The translations under genes and the position numbers were made by a program. Shown in pieces: positions 45,709 to 57,470 of a DNA stretch of 59,844 bases. Under the pieces are notes generated by a model, which had not been told where the DNA came from, searched no databases, and was given only the letters and a program-made list of their open reading frames with translations. Numbering within the stretch: position 1 is the first letter of the stretch; the number at the start of each line of letters is the position of its first letter. Origin of the DNA: Volvariella volvacea V23. Lineage: Eukaryota; Basidiomycota; Agaricomycetes; Agaricales; Pluteaceae. The stretch is taken from the NCBI GenBank assembly GCA_000349905.1, contig KB722776.1, positions 70,000 through 129,843 of the forward strand, given 5' to 3'.

Positions 45709-46880
45709 CGTAGGGACTCGGCAAGAGGAAGGTGGACGAAGGAAAGAAAGGTTAGTGTCGCAGGTCCCGCAGGCCATGCTCCAGCTCCCTCCTGCTGTTC
45801 GTGCCGCTGTCGGAATACGTATACGGCACTCTGCCAAGACAGTTTTAGATACCCGTCTATCGCGAGCTGCCTCGCTGCCTCCATGTGTCCCGGACGAGCA
45901 AATCTCGTTACCGTCACCCTCCAGCAGTTGTTTTGTGATTCTTCCGAGGCATCGCGCAGGGCGTCATGATTTTGCTCGGAATGCAGAGGCTTAATTATGG
46001 GGATAACGTCACATCTCTCGATCGCTCGGTGCTCACAAAGACAGACGCAAACCATCCCGGTTGCCGTCCTCGAGCTACCTTGCAGCGGCGCCACGGGATA
46101 GCACCACGGTCCCCGTATAGAATAGCCTGCGCGCCACTAATCGCATTCGCAACTAGGCGCCCGGGTCGACGTGCATGCAACGACCCATCTCAAGTCGATT
46201 CTCCCCTGGAGGATCACCCATCCCGAGGCCAGAACGCGAACGAGCGGCCACTCAAACCACCGGGAACGGGCCGACGGATGCCGCCTGACGGGTAGAGAAG
46301 CCTGTCAACGCCGGGCATGTGCTTCTCGCAAAGTCTAATGGCGCGCGGTCTAGACTCTGCACATTCGACTCTGGCCGTGGTGGCGCCGAAGATGGGAGAG
46401 GGAGCAAGTGGGGTGACTGCATTATTCCAAGAAGCACCAAGCCCATCGCGAAATTTTAGTGCTAGGCCCAACTCTGAGTCAACCCAAAGTCAAGCACACG
46501 TCGCACGCTTGTTCCTTGCACTCTGCTGCGGTAATCAGACTCTCCGCTTCGACTTCTTGATGCGATTTACGTTGACGGCCAGTACGTACACGTTAGCAGG
46601 GCTCAGACTCTTACGTGGGCCGTGGATGTGATCATTACAATATACATACAGAGCAGGAGAGCAAAGCATCAGTGTACGTAGACGTTAGAGTCCAACGTCG
46701 AGTTGGCGTCGTAAGAAGATACCAAGATATAGAGCAGAGAAGAAAATCTGTATCGTTTATCGACAAGGCGTGAGCATCAAGTGAAAAAGTTCCATATGTC
46801 CGCGAGATTCCATCCAAGCCGTCTAAATCGTCTATCGTCGTCGCACGACGTTCTTTTCTCGAATACCGTGTCCATCGTCC
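45709..46880. other. Intergenic, no gene seen
   Basis: About 1.2 kb, moderately GC-rich. Several overlapping short frames on both strands have no family resemblance and look like chance. It holds the tetraspanin promoter and the 3' end of the next gene. Confidence 0.4.
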
Positions 46881-47635
46881 TCAGATGATGCCCGGGAAGA
46901 ACCACCACTGGACGCTGGCCGCATACGCCTCCCACTCCTTCTTGAACACCCGCCTCATCTCCCTGTCCTCCGCCTCGGCTCTGCTGACCCCCACCGCGAC
47001 CGTCCAGGCCCACCAGACGACCCAGACGACCGCCGCGCTCCCGGGCACGACGCTCAGGGGCCCGCACTCGGTCAGCCAGCTGCCAGGCGTCAGATGGGAG
47101 AACGCGAGGCCGGCGACGAGGAGGAGCGAGCCGGTGTACGCCGGGTGGCGGACGTACGAGTAGAAGCGGGCCGTGACGAGCCTGTGCGCGGGGAGGATGG
47201 TGAGGTCGAACGTGAAGAGGTGGCCGAGCGTGCGGAAGCAGTCGAGCCGGATGTACGTCCCGAGGACGACGGCGGTGACGCCGATGAGGAAGAGCGGCGT
47301 CAGGCGCACGCGCGGGGTCGTGAGCGGCGGCGGGGCGGGAGGGCAGACGAGCGTGTGCGCGACGGGCGGGAGGGCGGCGGCGGCGGCTGTGGCGACGTAG
47401 TGCAGGACCTCGCAGAGGGCGCAGAACCAGAGCGCGAGCTGGTGGATCTGGGGAGGGTCAGAGGGCGAACAGAGGGGCGGAGGACACGTACTTTGAAGAT
47501 GAGGGGAGCGATGCGCAGGATGTAGAGCTCGTCGGTGTGGTAGCGGGCCTTTGGGGGCGTCGGGTTGGGCGGGGTGCAGGCGAGGTGGTTGCACCAGGCC
47601 TGGATGACGATGAGTCCCACACGGGCCAGCGACAT
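46881..47635 (-). CDS. Isoprenylcysteine carboxyl methyltransferase family protein
   Basis: Two exons (47635-47492 and 47447-46881) join to 711 nt, or 236 aa, about the length of yeast Ste14 (239 aa). The intron is 44 bp, GT-AG. The C-terminal half carries the ICMT signature: FTFDLTILPAHRLVTARFYSYVRHPAYTG, given here as the pieces RFYSYVRHPAYTG, and later RAEAEDREMRRVFKKEWEAYA. Several hydrophobic segments make it a multi-pass membrane protein. The family methylates the C-terminal prenylcysteine of CAAX proteins (such as mating pheromones and Ras) in the ER. Basidiomycetes carry several ICMT-like paralogues, so I cannot say this is the Ste14 orthologue. It is head to head with the DAHP synthase. 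Confidence 0.85.
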
Positions 47636-47955
47636 GTCGATGCAAGGCAGACGGCGTGGGGAGGACGTCGCCGTGCGTGTATTTATACCCAGGCGGGTGT
47701 TCGCGAATCGCGCATTACCGTGCTTCGTCAGTTTCACCGAAAGCCAGAGCCAAAGGCAAAATGCAATCGCAGCGAGTGCCTTGTGCGGCCATCCTGCGAC
47801 GCGGGTGCGGTCCGTGGCGTGCGTGGATCATCCGACGCTGTGAGCCTTTCCGAGGAGCGCTTATTCTTGGGAGAATCCGTCCAAAAAGGGAACCACGGCA
47901 GAAGCCGAATGCTCGATCGATGTCAGCGTGTCGCCCGTCGCATTTTCGCCTTTCG
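47636..47955. promoter_or_regulatory. Shared divergent promoter region
   Basis: 320 bp separate the start codons of two divergent genes (47635 minus, 47956 plus). TATTTATACC lies near 47679-47688 and could serve as a core element. No specific regulator site is recognised. Confidence 0.4.
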
Positions 47956-50900
47956 ATGTCAGAGTGGACGCGGAATAGCTGGAAGACGCGGCCGGTTGCC
48001 CAGGTGTGCAGCGTTCTCGACGTGCTCTGTGCGAAATGACATTGGCTGGCAGGACGTGGTGTACCCCGACCAGGACCACCTGGCAAGGCAAGAATGGCGA
48101 TTTGGCTTCCAGCTGCTGCTGATGCTCAGTCTCGCAGGGTTCTATCAAAGATCGAGACACTCCCGCCGCTCGTCACCCCCTCCGAGGTCTGTCCACCCTA
48201 ACTTGCTCGGACGCCGACGCCAACCAGCCCGCAGATCGAGCGTCTCCGCCACCAACTCGGGCTTGTCCAGCGCAACGAGGCCTTTCTCCTCCACGCCGGC
48301 GACTGCGCCGAGAGCTTTGATGCGTGCACACACGTACGTCGCCCGTCTGGCCCGGTCCGCAGCTGACAGCGTGCCAGGAAAACATCTCGTCCAAAATCGG
48401 ACTGATCCTGTCCTTCTCGCTCGTCCTCATCTGGGGCGGTCGACTGCCTGTTGTGAGTGGCAATCCTGAGCCGCGTCTTCTCTTCTCCTCATTGAACTCT
48501 GCTCCGCCCCGCGGGCTTTGGGGGATGCCTGCCTCGCGCTTCTCTCCTCTCCGCCTCTTCCCTGCTTCCTTGCCTCATCCGTCCACCCTCGCCCAGGTCC
48601 GGATCGGCCGCGTTGCAGGCCAGTACGCCAAACCACGGAGCAGCAGCCACGAGACAATCGGCGACACCCAGGTGCTCAGTTTCAGGTCTGCCCTCCCCTC
48701 CCGCCACGTGTCTCGCACTGACAGCCAGCCTGCGCAGAGGCGACAACGTCAACGGGTAAGCATCCGCGCAACGTGCCCGCCTCCTCTCCTTACCCCCCGT
48801 GCGCGATCAGCCTCGATCCAGAGGACCGAACGCCCGATCCGGAGCGTCTGCTCAGAGCATACTTCCACTCCACGACGACGCTCAATTACGTCCGCGGGCT
48901 GCTCACCTCCGGCTTTGCTTCTCTGCACCACCCGAGTGATTGGTCGCTGACGCATGTCAGAAGTCGCGCCCTCCGGTGTGTCTTTTTGCTCGTCTCTGCC
49001 TCTCTTTGTTGACCCGATGGCAGCCGCGAGTTCCAGACGATCGTGGACGGGCTGTCGGACGCACTGGACTTTAGTCGCACCATCGGCGTCGACCCGAGCC
49101 CGCCGTTCGAGAGGGGAGGCGGGCGGGGCACGCTGGGCGAGGTCGATTTCTACACGAGGTGGGTGTCCCCCCGGGCAGAGCATCGCCATGGTTCCTCCGA
49201 TTCTGTGCTCATGCGTCCCACGCAGCCACGAAGGACTCATGCTGGGCTACGAAGAAGCGCTCACGAGGGAGTTCATCATCCCAGACTCGCACTCGGCCAC
49301 CGTCCCCGCAACTTCCCAGCCTCTCTCTCCCTGGACCGCAAACCCAGTGCCCACACAGACGCCCTCGCCCTCGGGAACGTCTGCCCCCCGTCGGAAGGCG
49401 TGGTACAACACCTCGGCCCATTTCCTGTGGATTGGAGATCGGACGCGCCAGCTCGACGGGGCGCATGTGGAGTACTTTAGAGGGATCCGGAATCCGAGTT
49501 GGGGTNNNNNNNNNNNNNNNNNNNNNNNNNNNNNNNNNNNNNNNNNNNNNNNNNNNNNNNNNNNNNNNNNNNNNNNNNNNNNNNNNNNNNNNNNNNNNNN
49601 NNNNNCGAGCATGCAGGACGACGAGCTGGTGCAGCTGTTGGACGGTGAGTGTCCGATCGTTTCGTATGTTGCTTGGAGATGCGGACACGTTGTGTGGTGG
49701 GATGTGCCAGGACACGTGCCTCGTTACCGCCCCTTGTCTTGTTCTTCCGTGTGCCTTGGGTGTGGGCGTTCGACGCCCTTGTGTAAGACTCTTGATCGTG
49801 CCTTGCGACCGGGGTGGACGCTCATCCGCGGGGTAAAGGCTTGCACCTCGATAGCGATCGCCTCATCCTTTCTTCTCATTCCGGTTGTGGATGTGCCGCC
49901 CTGGAAGCATTTGGCATTCCGTTTCAATGTCCGTGGACGATGGTGTCGGTGACAGACCGTTGTCGCTGTTCCTCGGTTGTTCTTTGGATGTGTGTTGTTC
50001 ATGGTGCGTCGTGATCGTAGTGCGATCGACGTGTCCACACCTTTTTGGTGTTGACTCTATATTTGTTTCTGAATCGGATGTTTTTTCATCTTTTCCATTC
50101 TGTGTTCTCTGTGCGGTTGGACTGTTGATCCTTGAGTCCTATTATCTTGAATTTCTGATTCTGAATGCTGAATGTGTTGCTGATCTGTTCTTCCATTTTC
50201 TCTTCAATTACTCGCTATGCGATGCACGTAAACCAGTCGTGAACCCCGATAAGGAATGGGGGAGGGTGACACTTATTACGCGGTACGGTGCTGGAAAGGT
50301 ATGCCTTTATTATACTATACGACGATTTAGCATCACCCGTTGACTTGGTCACTTCGCTTTGCATCTCTCTAGATTGAGAAATACCTCCCCGGACATATTG
50401 CAGCCGTCCAAAAATCCGGACACCCAGTCGCCTGGGTGTGCGATCCCATGCACGGAAAGTACGTCCGTTCTCACTTCTCTCCCTTCCCATCCTCCATCTC
50501 TTCCCCTTTTCAGCACACTGACATCCAGCACGGGCCTCAAAACGCGCCACTTCTCGACCATCATCTCCGAGATCATCTCCTGCATCAAGATCCACGCGTC
50601 CAACAACTCGAGGCTCGGCGGCGTCAGCCTCGAATTCACGGGCGAGCTGAACGACGAGGGGTACAGCGTCACGGAGTGTTTGGGCGGCAGCATGGAGCTG
50701 AGCGAGGAGGAGCTCGGGTTGAGGTACCAGGTGCGTGTGCGTGTGCGTGTTTGGTCCGTTTGGCGGTGACCTTTGGCCGTGCAGTCGTTCTGCGACCCGA
50801 GGTTGAATTTCGAGCAGAGTCTTGGTGCGTGTTGCGGTTTCCCCCGGCGGGCTCAGTGGGCTGACTCGTCTGTCGGTCCCGTAGATGTGGCGTTCTTGAT

Positions 50901-51018
50901 TTCCAACTACTTTAAGCGCGAGAGAAGGGGAGAGGACCATGGCGATTTGGATGTGTTGTACAACGAACTTGGGGGTGGCACTGCTCGGGCTGGGAACGGA
51001 GAGGGTGTCGCGAGGTAG
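47956..51018 (+). CDS. Class II DAHP synthase (3-deoxy-7-phosphoheptulonate synthase)
   Basis: At least 16 small exons: 47956-48003, 48053-48087, 48138-48186, 48235-48333, 48378-48452, 48597-48685, 48738-48755, 48811-48975, 49024-49158, 49226 into the gap, gap to 49644, 50237-50298, 50373-50458, 50529-50730, 50785-50824, 50885-51018. The protein shows class II hallmarks in order: [106 protein letters not shown] and [11 protein letters not shown]. It condenses phosphoenolpyruvate and erythrose-4-phosphate, the first committed step of aromatic amino acid synthesis. One intron is GC-AG (AAG|GCAAGA, 48088). One intron is about 592 bp, against 45-145 bp for the rest. A 100-N gap hides the end of the RGIRNP block. 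Confidence 0.92.
49506..49605. other. Assembly gap of 100 N inside the DAHP synthase gene
   Basis: Exactly 100 N. The text before it ends in the family's RGIRNP block; the text after begins [12 protein letters not shown]. The family sequence between them is short (NPxGVKVGPS), so only a few codons plus any intron are missing. Confidence 0.98.
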
Positions 51019-52113
51019 ATATACCCCGGTGGCGATTTGGGTCTGCATGTGCGATGTGGAAATTGCAAAGAGTATACCGTTCTGAGAGATTTCTTGTAAC
51101 TGTGTGTTGGACTGCTGGAAACGACTGCAAATTCTTGTGACTCGAGACGTTGCTGGTTGCGATCGTGGTTGTAGTGGTATTCAATTGGGGCTTGATTGGC
51201 AAGATGTTGTCTAGGTAGTGATAGCAGTGAAGCTAGTGAAGGCTTTATAGTGTTCATCTGTTCGCTCACCCAGCTTTATGTCTGCAGACAGCGGAACTCT
51301 GTGGTAGTGATACGACATCTCCAAGTCGGCTGCGCCGAAGCGAATTATAGCCACTCTGGATAGCGTTGCATTGTGAAATTGGGAAAAAAAGAGACATGGG
51401 CAAGGTGTTGTGTCTGGACAAGTATGGCAATGCTCAACTCGGAAAAGTTGCAGGGGTGTGAAGGGTTAAATCTATGTTGGTTCCTAAGATGACAAAGGAT
51501 GAGATCTGGGTCATTTTCTCAATTACGCGTCTTGAGGGTGTGCACATGAAATTGTCCAAAGGTTCTAGTGCTCTTGAGTTGTTTTCGGAGTTTCCGGTAC
51601 CTAGCTCATTGTTGTTGCAATGGATTTTTTGTGCATATTCATTGTGACCCTTCCCTAACGGTACACATCGATGCACTCTGCCACACCCCAATAGATGATG
51701 GACCTTACACTGTGGGCAATGTTCGAAACCGGCGTCAGAGAATACTGAGAATAAAACTTGAAGTAGCTTGTAGTTAGCACTTCAGTATCTCTGTTAAATA
51801 AACCATAAATATACTCGAATTTCATGTCAAAGTAAATTCACTTTACCAGCAGTTGATACACAGGTAATACAAAGAGTAACTCTGTGGAATATACCAAAAT
51901 CAGTAATTCAGAACATACCCTTAAGTATGTTCAGGGTTTATGTGGACTACTTCCATCAAAACATACCGTTGGTATATCTTCGCATTACCAGCGGCGCCGG
52001 TTAGGTGCTCCTGGTTATTTGCCAGACGTGATCACGTGTTACTACCGTGACACCTGTGACTGAATAGACCAAAGTAAGCACAAACATTGTACTTTCATTT
52101 CCGTCCACTGACA
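51019..52113. other. Intergenic, no gene seen
   Basis: About 1.1 kb of AT-rich DNA between two plus-strand genes. The phrase AACATACC...GGTAT recurs in inverted form near 51915-51975, but I see no gene or RNA. Confidence 0.4.
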
Positions 52114-54946
52114 ATGGCCACTGGAGGAAACAAGACACCGCCCCACTCATCCGCTCAAAACACGCCAAAGTCAACACCTCTGAGCCAGGGAACCGCATCA
52201 AATGCACAGCTTTCTACGGATATGCGGTAGGTGTTGGCTGAGAACATTGGGCATGCTTTTGTTGCTGAGCCACTCGTCATCAGAGCTGGAAATCCATTAA
52301 ATATGAAACTGGTTGAAAGAGACATCGAAAAGACGGAGGATGTCCCCTTCTATAACATGATGATCGCGCTCATCGCTCGTATGATTCTAGGAAACGAGCC
52401 AGATCTTGGGCCGGACACCGACGTTGAGCCGGCCCTGGTAGCTGCGCGGGGCATCTTTGAAGAGATGTTGGTTGACGCCCTCGATTTTGTCAACTGCAAT
52501 CTTGTCGATCCTCCTGAAGACACCAATCAGAAAGGAAAAGGAAAGGAATCACGTCGATTCACCAACTCACAAAACTTGAAGGATTATATCAAGGAATAGT
52601 ACGTCGTCCCATATCCTCACTCATTCAAGTTCATTTAGAACCTCTAGCTGCAACACTGCAGCGGAGAAACATCGTTACAGTCCGTTGGCGAATGCTCTGA
52701 ATGCCATCATGATGGAATATCGGGACAGACAGTTTTCCAACCTCCCGACACCTATACCCTCAACTCGAGAAGGAAATGAGCTCATCTACATCCCCAATGA
52801 CCCTCAAGTGATTCAATCCGACTACATCTCTCGGCATTTTATTTCAATGACCAAACGCAAACCGGATGTGATCTCCGTTTACATTTCACTTCTCAGGGAT
52901 ATCGTAGATGACACTCAATCATACTCTTATACGGATTGGGTGACCCACATTTACAAGGATAAGTATAAAACCGAAAAGCGAGGATATAAACCAACATGGA
53001 AGGACGTTCAACAGACGTGGGAGTTGAAAGCGTCCAAGAAAATTTCACCGGAACCACTGCTAGAAAAGATGGAACGCGAGCGGATGTTGCCTTTTGGTCT
53101 GTATAGTTCCTTTACCTCTTATATTGCTTGCTTACTGTTGAAATTGACGGCTATTTGCAGAGACCTCCTCTAAGTCCACGACTTTGCCTGACACAGCCCT
53201 CAACTCGGGGTTGAGCATAGCGCCACCCTCAGAGGTTGGAGCTGAGGTTGGAGAGAATAGGAAGAGGCAAAATGCGAGCGATGTATTGGTCGAAATGCCA
53301 GCCAAGCGGGCTCGTAATAGTGGTCACACAAGTCGCAACCAAACCCCGTCCGCGGCAGGCCAAACAGGGTCATTACCATCAGGATCATCCAGGATACCAG
53401 GATCGTCCGGGATACCAGGATCACCCAATCCACCACTACAATCCCTATCACCAGATGTCCAATGTGCATTCTACGCTATCGAACGACTGCATGCTACTTG
53501 GACGGTGACACATAGTACTGTCGTTTTATTGCAAGGTAATTGGTTTCATGACGCGTTCAACTGTAGCTAATACGACACCATTTTTCAGACAGTAAGCTGA
53601 CATTATGGTGGTATGATCCCCAAGGCTGCATCAAGACCACGCCGATTGACATTGTTAGACAACTACCGCTTTTCGTGGTCATGACTACGATCTTCCAGCG
53701 TTTTGACGATCGCATGTGGGGACTACCCCCAACGACGATTTCACATACTAATGGTGGTAAGAGCAAGACATACAAGACTCTTTCACAAAATACGCATTCA
53801 CTATTCGAACTCGTTGGTCGTCGAACATTCGGTGCTGAAGCAGTCGAGGACGTGTCTTCTCCCTCTCCGACCATACCCACTGTACATACAGAGACACCAG
53901 AAGACTGGGTACGGACGCGCACAAGAAGGAGAACGGCGACTCTGAGGACTCAATCGGATGGTGATGGTGAACACGTGTTTTTCAAGTCCTCTTGGTCCGA
54001 AAGTAGTCGGGACAGAGAACCAATCGTCATCCAAACAGCCTATCAACGCGCTGGAGAACTTCTCGATGAACCGCACCGTTCGAGTGTTAGAGAACATATA
54101 CCACAAGTGATTGCTTGGAAAGAGCTCAAATACACGTCTACCGCCATCATTCGCCAACTTGTTTCCCTCAATACCAAGCAGGCGCGCGTTCAAGTGTGGA
54201 TGTTGTCGGAATTACTTGCACCTGTTTCGTCTCGTCAACCACATGAATTTTGGACTTCCTTTTGGGAACTTGTTCGATGTACGTTTTCAATATCCTATAT
54301 ATCAGCGCTTTCAATTCGATCACTCAAATTGATTTGAGGTCATTTTTTGTTGTGGAAGATTGGTGTGGCACACGGAGACATCAGTCTTAGCAACATGATG
54401 TACGACACGAAGACTGAGATGGCCATACTGAATGATTTCGATTTGGCCACATTGATGAACCCTGGCACTCGTGTTCCCGAGAGGAGAGGCTGGGAGCGCA
54501 CAGGGACGATACCCTATATGGCGATGGAACTCCTTGAAGCTCCTGACGGATCCATCCAGCGAAGATACCGCCATGATCTGGAATCATTTGGGTGGTGCCT
54601 TTTTTTCACGACCATGAACAATGATGTCAATTGGAACTCGGCGTCCCTCGAATCAGTTCTTAATTCCAAGCTCGCCATGCGCTCTAGAATTTACAAATGC
54701 AACCCCAAAGCCGGATACGAGTGGCTGAGGGGTGTGGTTATCAAGTGGGTGGATGCATTGGTTGAAGATTACCATTCTAAAGTTAAGGCGCGGGCGATGT
54801 CAAACAATGCGGGAGATCTTGAGGAGCAAGAACTTACAGATGCGGAATATGTCCGCTCATTGATGCGCATATGTAGTGACCAGGCGGTGGGCCTATCAAT
54901 GGATCAGTCATGGGTAAATGCAGTAGTCAAAGACAATGTAGACTAA
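52114..54946 (+). CDS. FunK1-type fungal protein kinase
   Basis: Exons 52114-52226, 52284-52598, 52648-53096, 53161-53535, 53589-54278 and 54339-54946 join to 2,550 nt, or 849 aa, in one frame. The kinase core is in the last two exons. It includes the family block FWELVRCHFLLW, the catalytic loop HGDISLSN (Asp and Asn present), NDFDLA in place of DFG, GTIPYMAMELL and HDLESFGWCLFF. FunK1 is a kinase family strongly expanded in agaricomycetes, of unknown substrate. The first intron (52227-52283) is 57 nt, a multiple of three, and contains an in-frame TAG. If unspliced, the protein stops at residue 38. The tract before the kinase domain (RIPGSSGIPGSPNPP) is low complexity. An inverted second copy begins at the right edge of the window. 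Confidence 0.85.
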
Positions 54947-55717
54947 TTGTTGTTTTGTATATTATATCAGTGATGCACATCATCTGGTCATCTCTCTGCC
55001 AATGAAAAAAGTGCACAGAGTGGCTTTTTGATAAATGAGGTCAGGAAGCTTTCCACCAAGCTTGATATTGACTTGCTGCACATTCTCAAGTACTTCTGTA
55101 TAGCACAAAAGCTCCATCACAGTAACTTGAAGTACAGAAGTACAAAATTGTCTTATCCATGCTAATATAGAAGCAGGATTTACATGGAAATACACTCAGT
55201 GTGATGCTGCATTCATATTAAACTGAGTACCAAGTACCCATACAGTGCAACACCAATCCAGCAGCACTTGTATATTACCCTTTGTGAGATACACAACATC
55301 TTTCTGTCATAGTTTTCTACCATTGGCTGCATATATACTATTATTTTCCTTTTATTGTTATGTATTCTTCTAGTAACCCTTAGGCACTAACACCCTTGAG
55401 TGGCTATTGTGGGCACTTATATCTCAGGGCTTGTCTAAGGCACTTATTCTCATTATTTAATCACTAGTAATATCTTCCCATGTTAAGACTTTTTTAGAAC
55501 TCTTAGAAGGTTATAAAACATCCTAGAACATTGGAGTAATTATCACAAATCTAAGACTTACCTTTTTTAGTATGTCACAGTTTTTTCATATGTATACATT
55601 TAATCTTGAGTTTATACCTTTTATCTTATCTTGTTCACTTTTAGTAACACTCCTTTTAGATCAGTTTTCTGAAGTTATTTCATCCATATATCACATGCTG
55701 ATCTCACTTTTGATCCT
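54887..55717 (+). repeat. Left arm of a long inverted repeat (FunK1 3' end and flank)
   Basis: The DNA from inside the last FunK1 codons through about 55717 reappears in reverse complement at 55798-56475 and, past a block of inserted LTRs, at 59770-59844. By eye the best-aligned 330 bp (54970-55305 against 56475-56165) agree at roughly nine in ten positions, with a gap of about 25-35 bp. The arm has no CpG at all. No protein is encoded apart from the FunK1 end. Confidence 0.85.
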
Positions 55718-55735
55718 AATCAATCTAGATTGATT
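55718..55735. repeat. Perfect 18-bp palindrome in the spacer of the inverted repeat
   Basis: AATCAATCTAGATTGATT is self-complementary over 18 bp and lies in the roughly 80-bp spacer (55718-55797) between the two arms. Confidence 0.7.
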
Positions 55736-55797
55736 CTGTAATCCAAATGGAATAAGCCATTGATTCACCACATGTACATCAGCCTCAACTGACATCT

Positions 55798-56475
55798 GGA
55801 TCAAAGTAATATGTGATTATATACTTGACATGCACTTGGCAGTAGTGGCTAGGTACTATACAGTATTACAAATAAGGTTCTATCAGAATATATTTAAGTG
55901 GAACTATTTTAAGCATTGCTTCTCAGATTGAATAACATCTCTTACTACTCTTTAGTCACTTCTGAGACTTTCCCACTTCAACTCCTCTATCTTAAACAAG
56001 TATAAATAAGGGTAAGTCTTAGATTTGTGATAAATATGTGATACAAGCAATAAAATGAGATGAAAAAGGAAAACAATAGGACCAGTTAAGCAGTCCATAA
56101 CACAATTCAGCAAAATCCATCATACTCTCTATATTGAGTTCAAAGAGTTGTTATCCAAAAAAGCTTTTAAAGATGCTGTGTATCTCACAAAGGATAATAT
56201 ACAAGTATTGCTGAATTAGTGTTGCATTGTATGGGTATGTGGTATTCAGTTTAGTATGAATGCAGCATCACACTTCAACATTAGCAGGAATAAGACACTT
56301 TCTGTATGTCTATACTTCAAGTTTCTGTGATAGGGCTTTTGTGCTATTCAGAAGTACTTGAGAATGTGCAGCAAGTTGATATTGAGCTCAGTGGAAAGCT
56401 TCCTGACTTCATTGATCAAAAAGCCACTCTGTGCACTTTTTTCATTGGTAGAGAGGTGATCAGATAATGTGCATC
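55798..56475 (-). repeat. Right arm of the inverted repeat, proximal part
   Basis: Reverse complement of the left arm, running outward from about 55798. It is cut at 56475 by the LTR nest and resumes at 59770. Matching landmarks include GGATCAAAGT (55798) against the reverse of ACTTTTGATCC (55707-55717), GGTAAGTCTTAGATTTGTG (56010-56028) against 55545-55563, and the 330-bp outer block. Confidence 0.8.
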
Positions 56476-57252
56476 TGTTACAATGACTCAAGGTTGTCAT
56501 TTAGCTTTGTCAGGGCTCATAAGAGCCCCTGACATAAATGCCCGACATTCAGACACTCACCAAGTGTCTACACATCATCAATAGGTGCTGACCAAGCATC
56601 TATATCTACATTCAAATGCCTACCAAGCATCTTCATCATTTCATTCCTCTTTTCTCCTTCTTTTCTGTTACACCCTCTTTACTATATCTTCGATACATAA
56701 TATGTATTACCCCATCTCCCTCTTACACACCACCATTACCTACATACATCTGCTCATCTGTACCCTACACCCTCATCTACGATACCCATTCCCACTCTGC
56801 CCATCTCCATTCTCCACATATGGTATATGTTATGGTGACATTACCTTAACGCGTTGCTAGACAATGACAGAGGTACCTTGGTACCTCCGTTGAGAGTGAG
56901 TAAGATGATGAGAGCAGTTGAGGACAACAATATTGTTGAGTCATGGTTCCATCAAAGGTGTTAATGAGGCAAGTCAAGATGATATTCACACAGCGAAGTA
57001 CAAGTGGATATAAGAGAAGAAACAGGAGGTCAAGCTAAGGTTCTATGCTAAAGAAAAGAGGTATTTATACTGTTTGTGGTATTAGGTTCTTGGCTAGGAA
57101 AGGAAATGTGATGTTCGAGTCATATGTACGCGTAATCTATGAATGTGTAAGCTAAGAACGCATAAGCTATACTACTGGATGGAGGAAAGCTATTGTAGTT
57201 ACCAAAAATAGGTTGTAACTACTTGAAGACGAAAGATGAGTCCAATAGTCCG

Positions 57253-57456
57253 TGTCGCAAAGCGACATGAACGCACTCCTTTACTTTACTTATGTACGCA
57301 CGTGACTCCCCTTATTTACTCTTATATTTCACTTGGTCCGTGCATCGTATCATACTTGTATTTATACGTACCCATGTTTGAAGATGTTCCCCATCTTCAA
57401 ACATTTTGTTTGGTTATAAAGAGCTAGAGAGCCGAGTCTCTCCTTTGCCTCTTACA
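57253..57456 (+). repeat. 5' LTR of the TRIM-like element
   Basis: 204 bp, TGTCGCAAAG...CCTCTTACA. It opens with a hairpin (GTCGC AAA GCGAC). TATTTATAC at 57359-57367 is about 30 bp upstream of 57393, where ATCTTCAAACAT begins. A strong hairpin (ATGTTTGAAGAT ... ATCTTCAAACAT) spans 57374-57404. Confidence 0.9.
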
Positions 57457-57458
57457 TA

Positions 57459-57470
57459 ATGTTTGAAGAT
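57459..57470 (+). promoter_or_regulatory. Predicted self-priming primer-binding site
   Basis: ATGTTTGAAGAT begins two bases after the 5' LTR and is the exact complement of ATCTTCAAACAT inside the LTR (57393-57404), which sits at the expected RNA start. It does not look like a tRNA-primed site (no TGG at the junction). Confidence 0.6.

Noticed and set aside
47094..47525. Plus-strand Arg/Glu/Gly-rich frame over the methyltransferase gene
   Set aside because: Antisense shadow of a conserved enzyme; composition only.
54980..55195. 71-codon minus-strand frame in the inverted repeat
   Set aside because: The same text appears broken by stops in the other arm; the region is explained as duplicated FunK1 3' flank, not a gene.
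54947..56475. Inverted repeat as a large MITE or foldback transposon
   Set aside because: The homology continues past its outer ends into FunK1 codons on both sides, so it is a segmental inverted duplication, not an element with its own ends.
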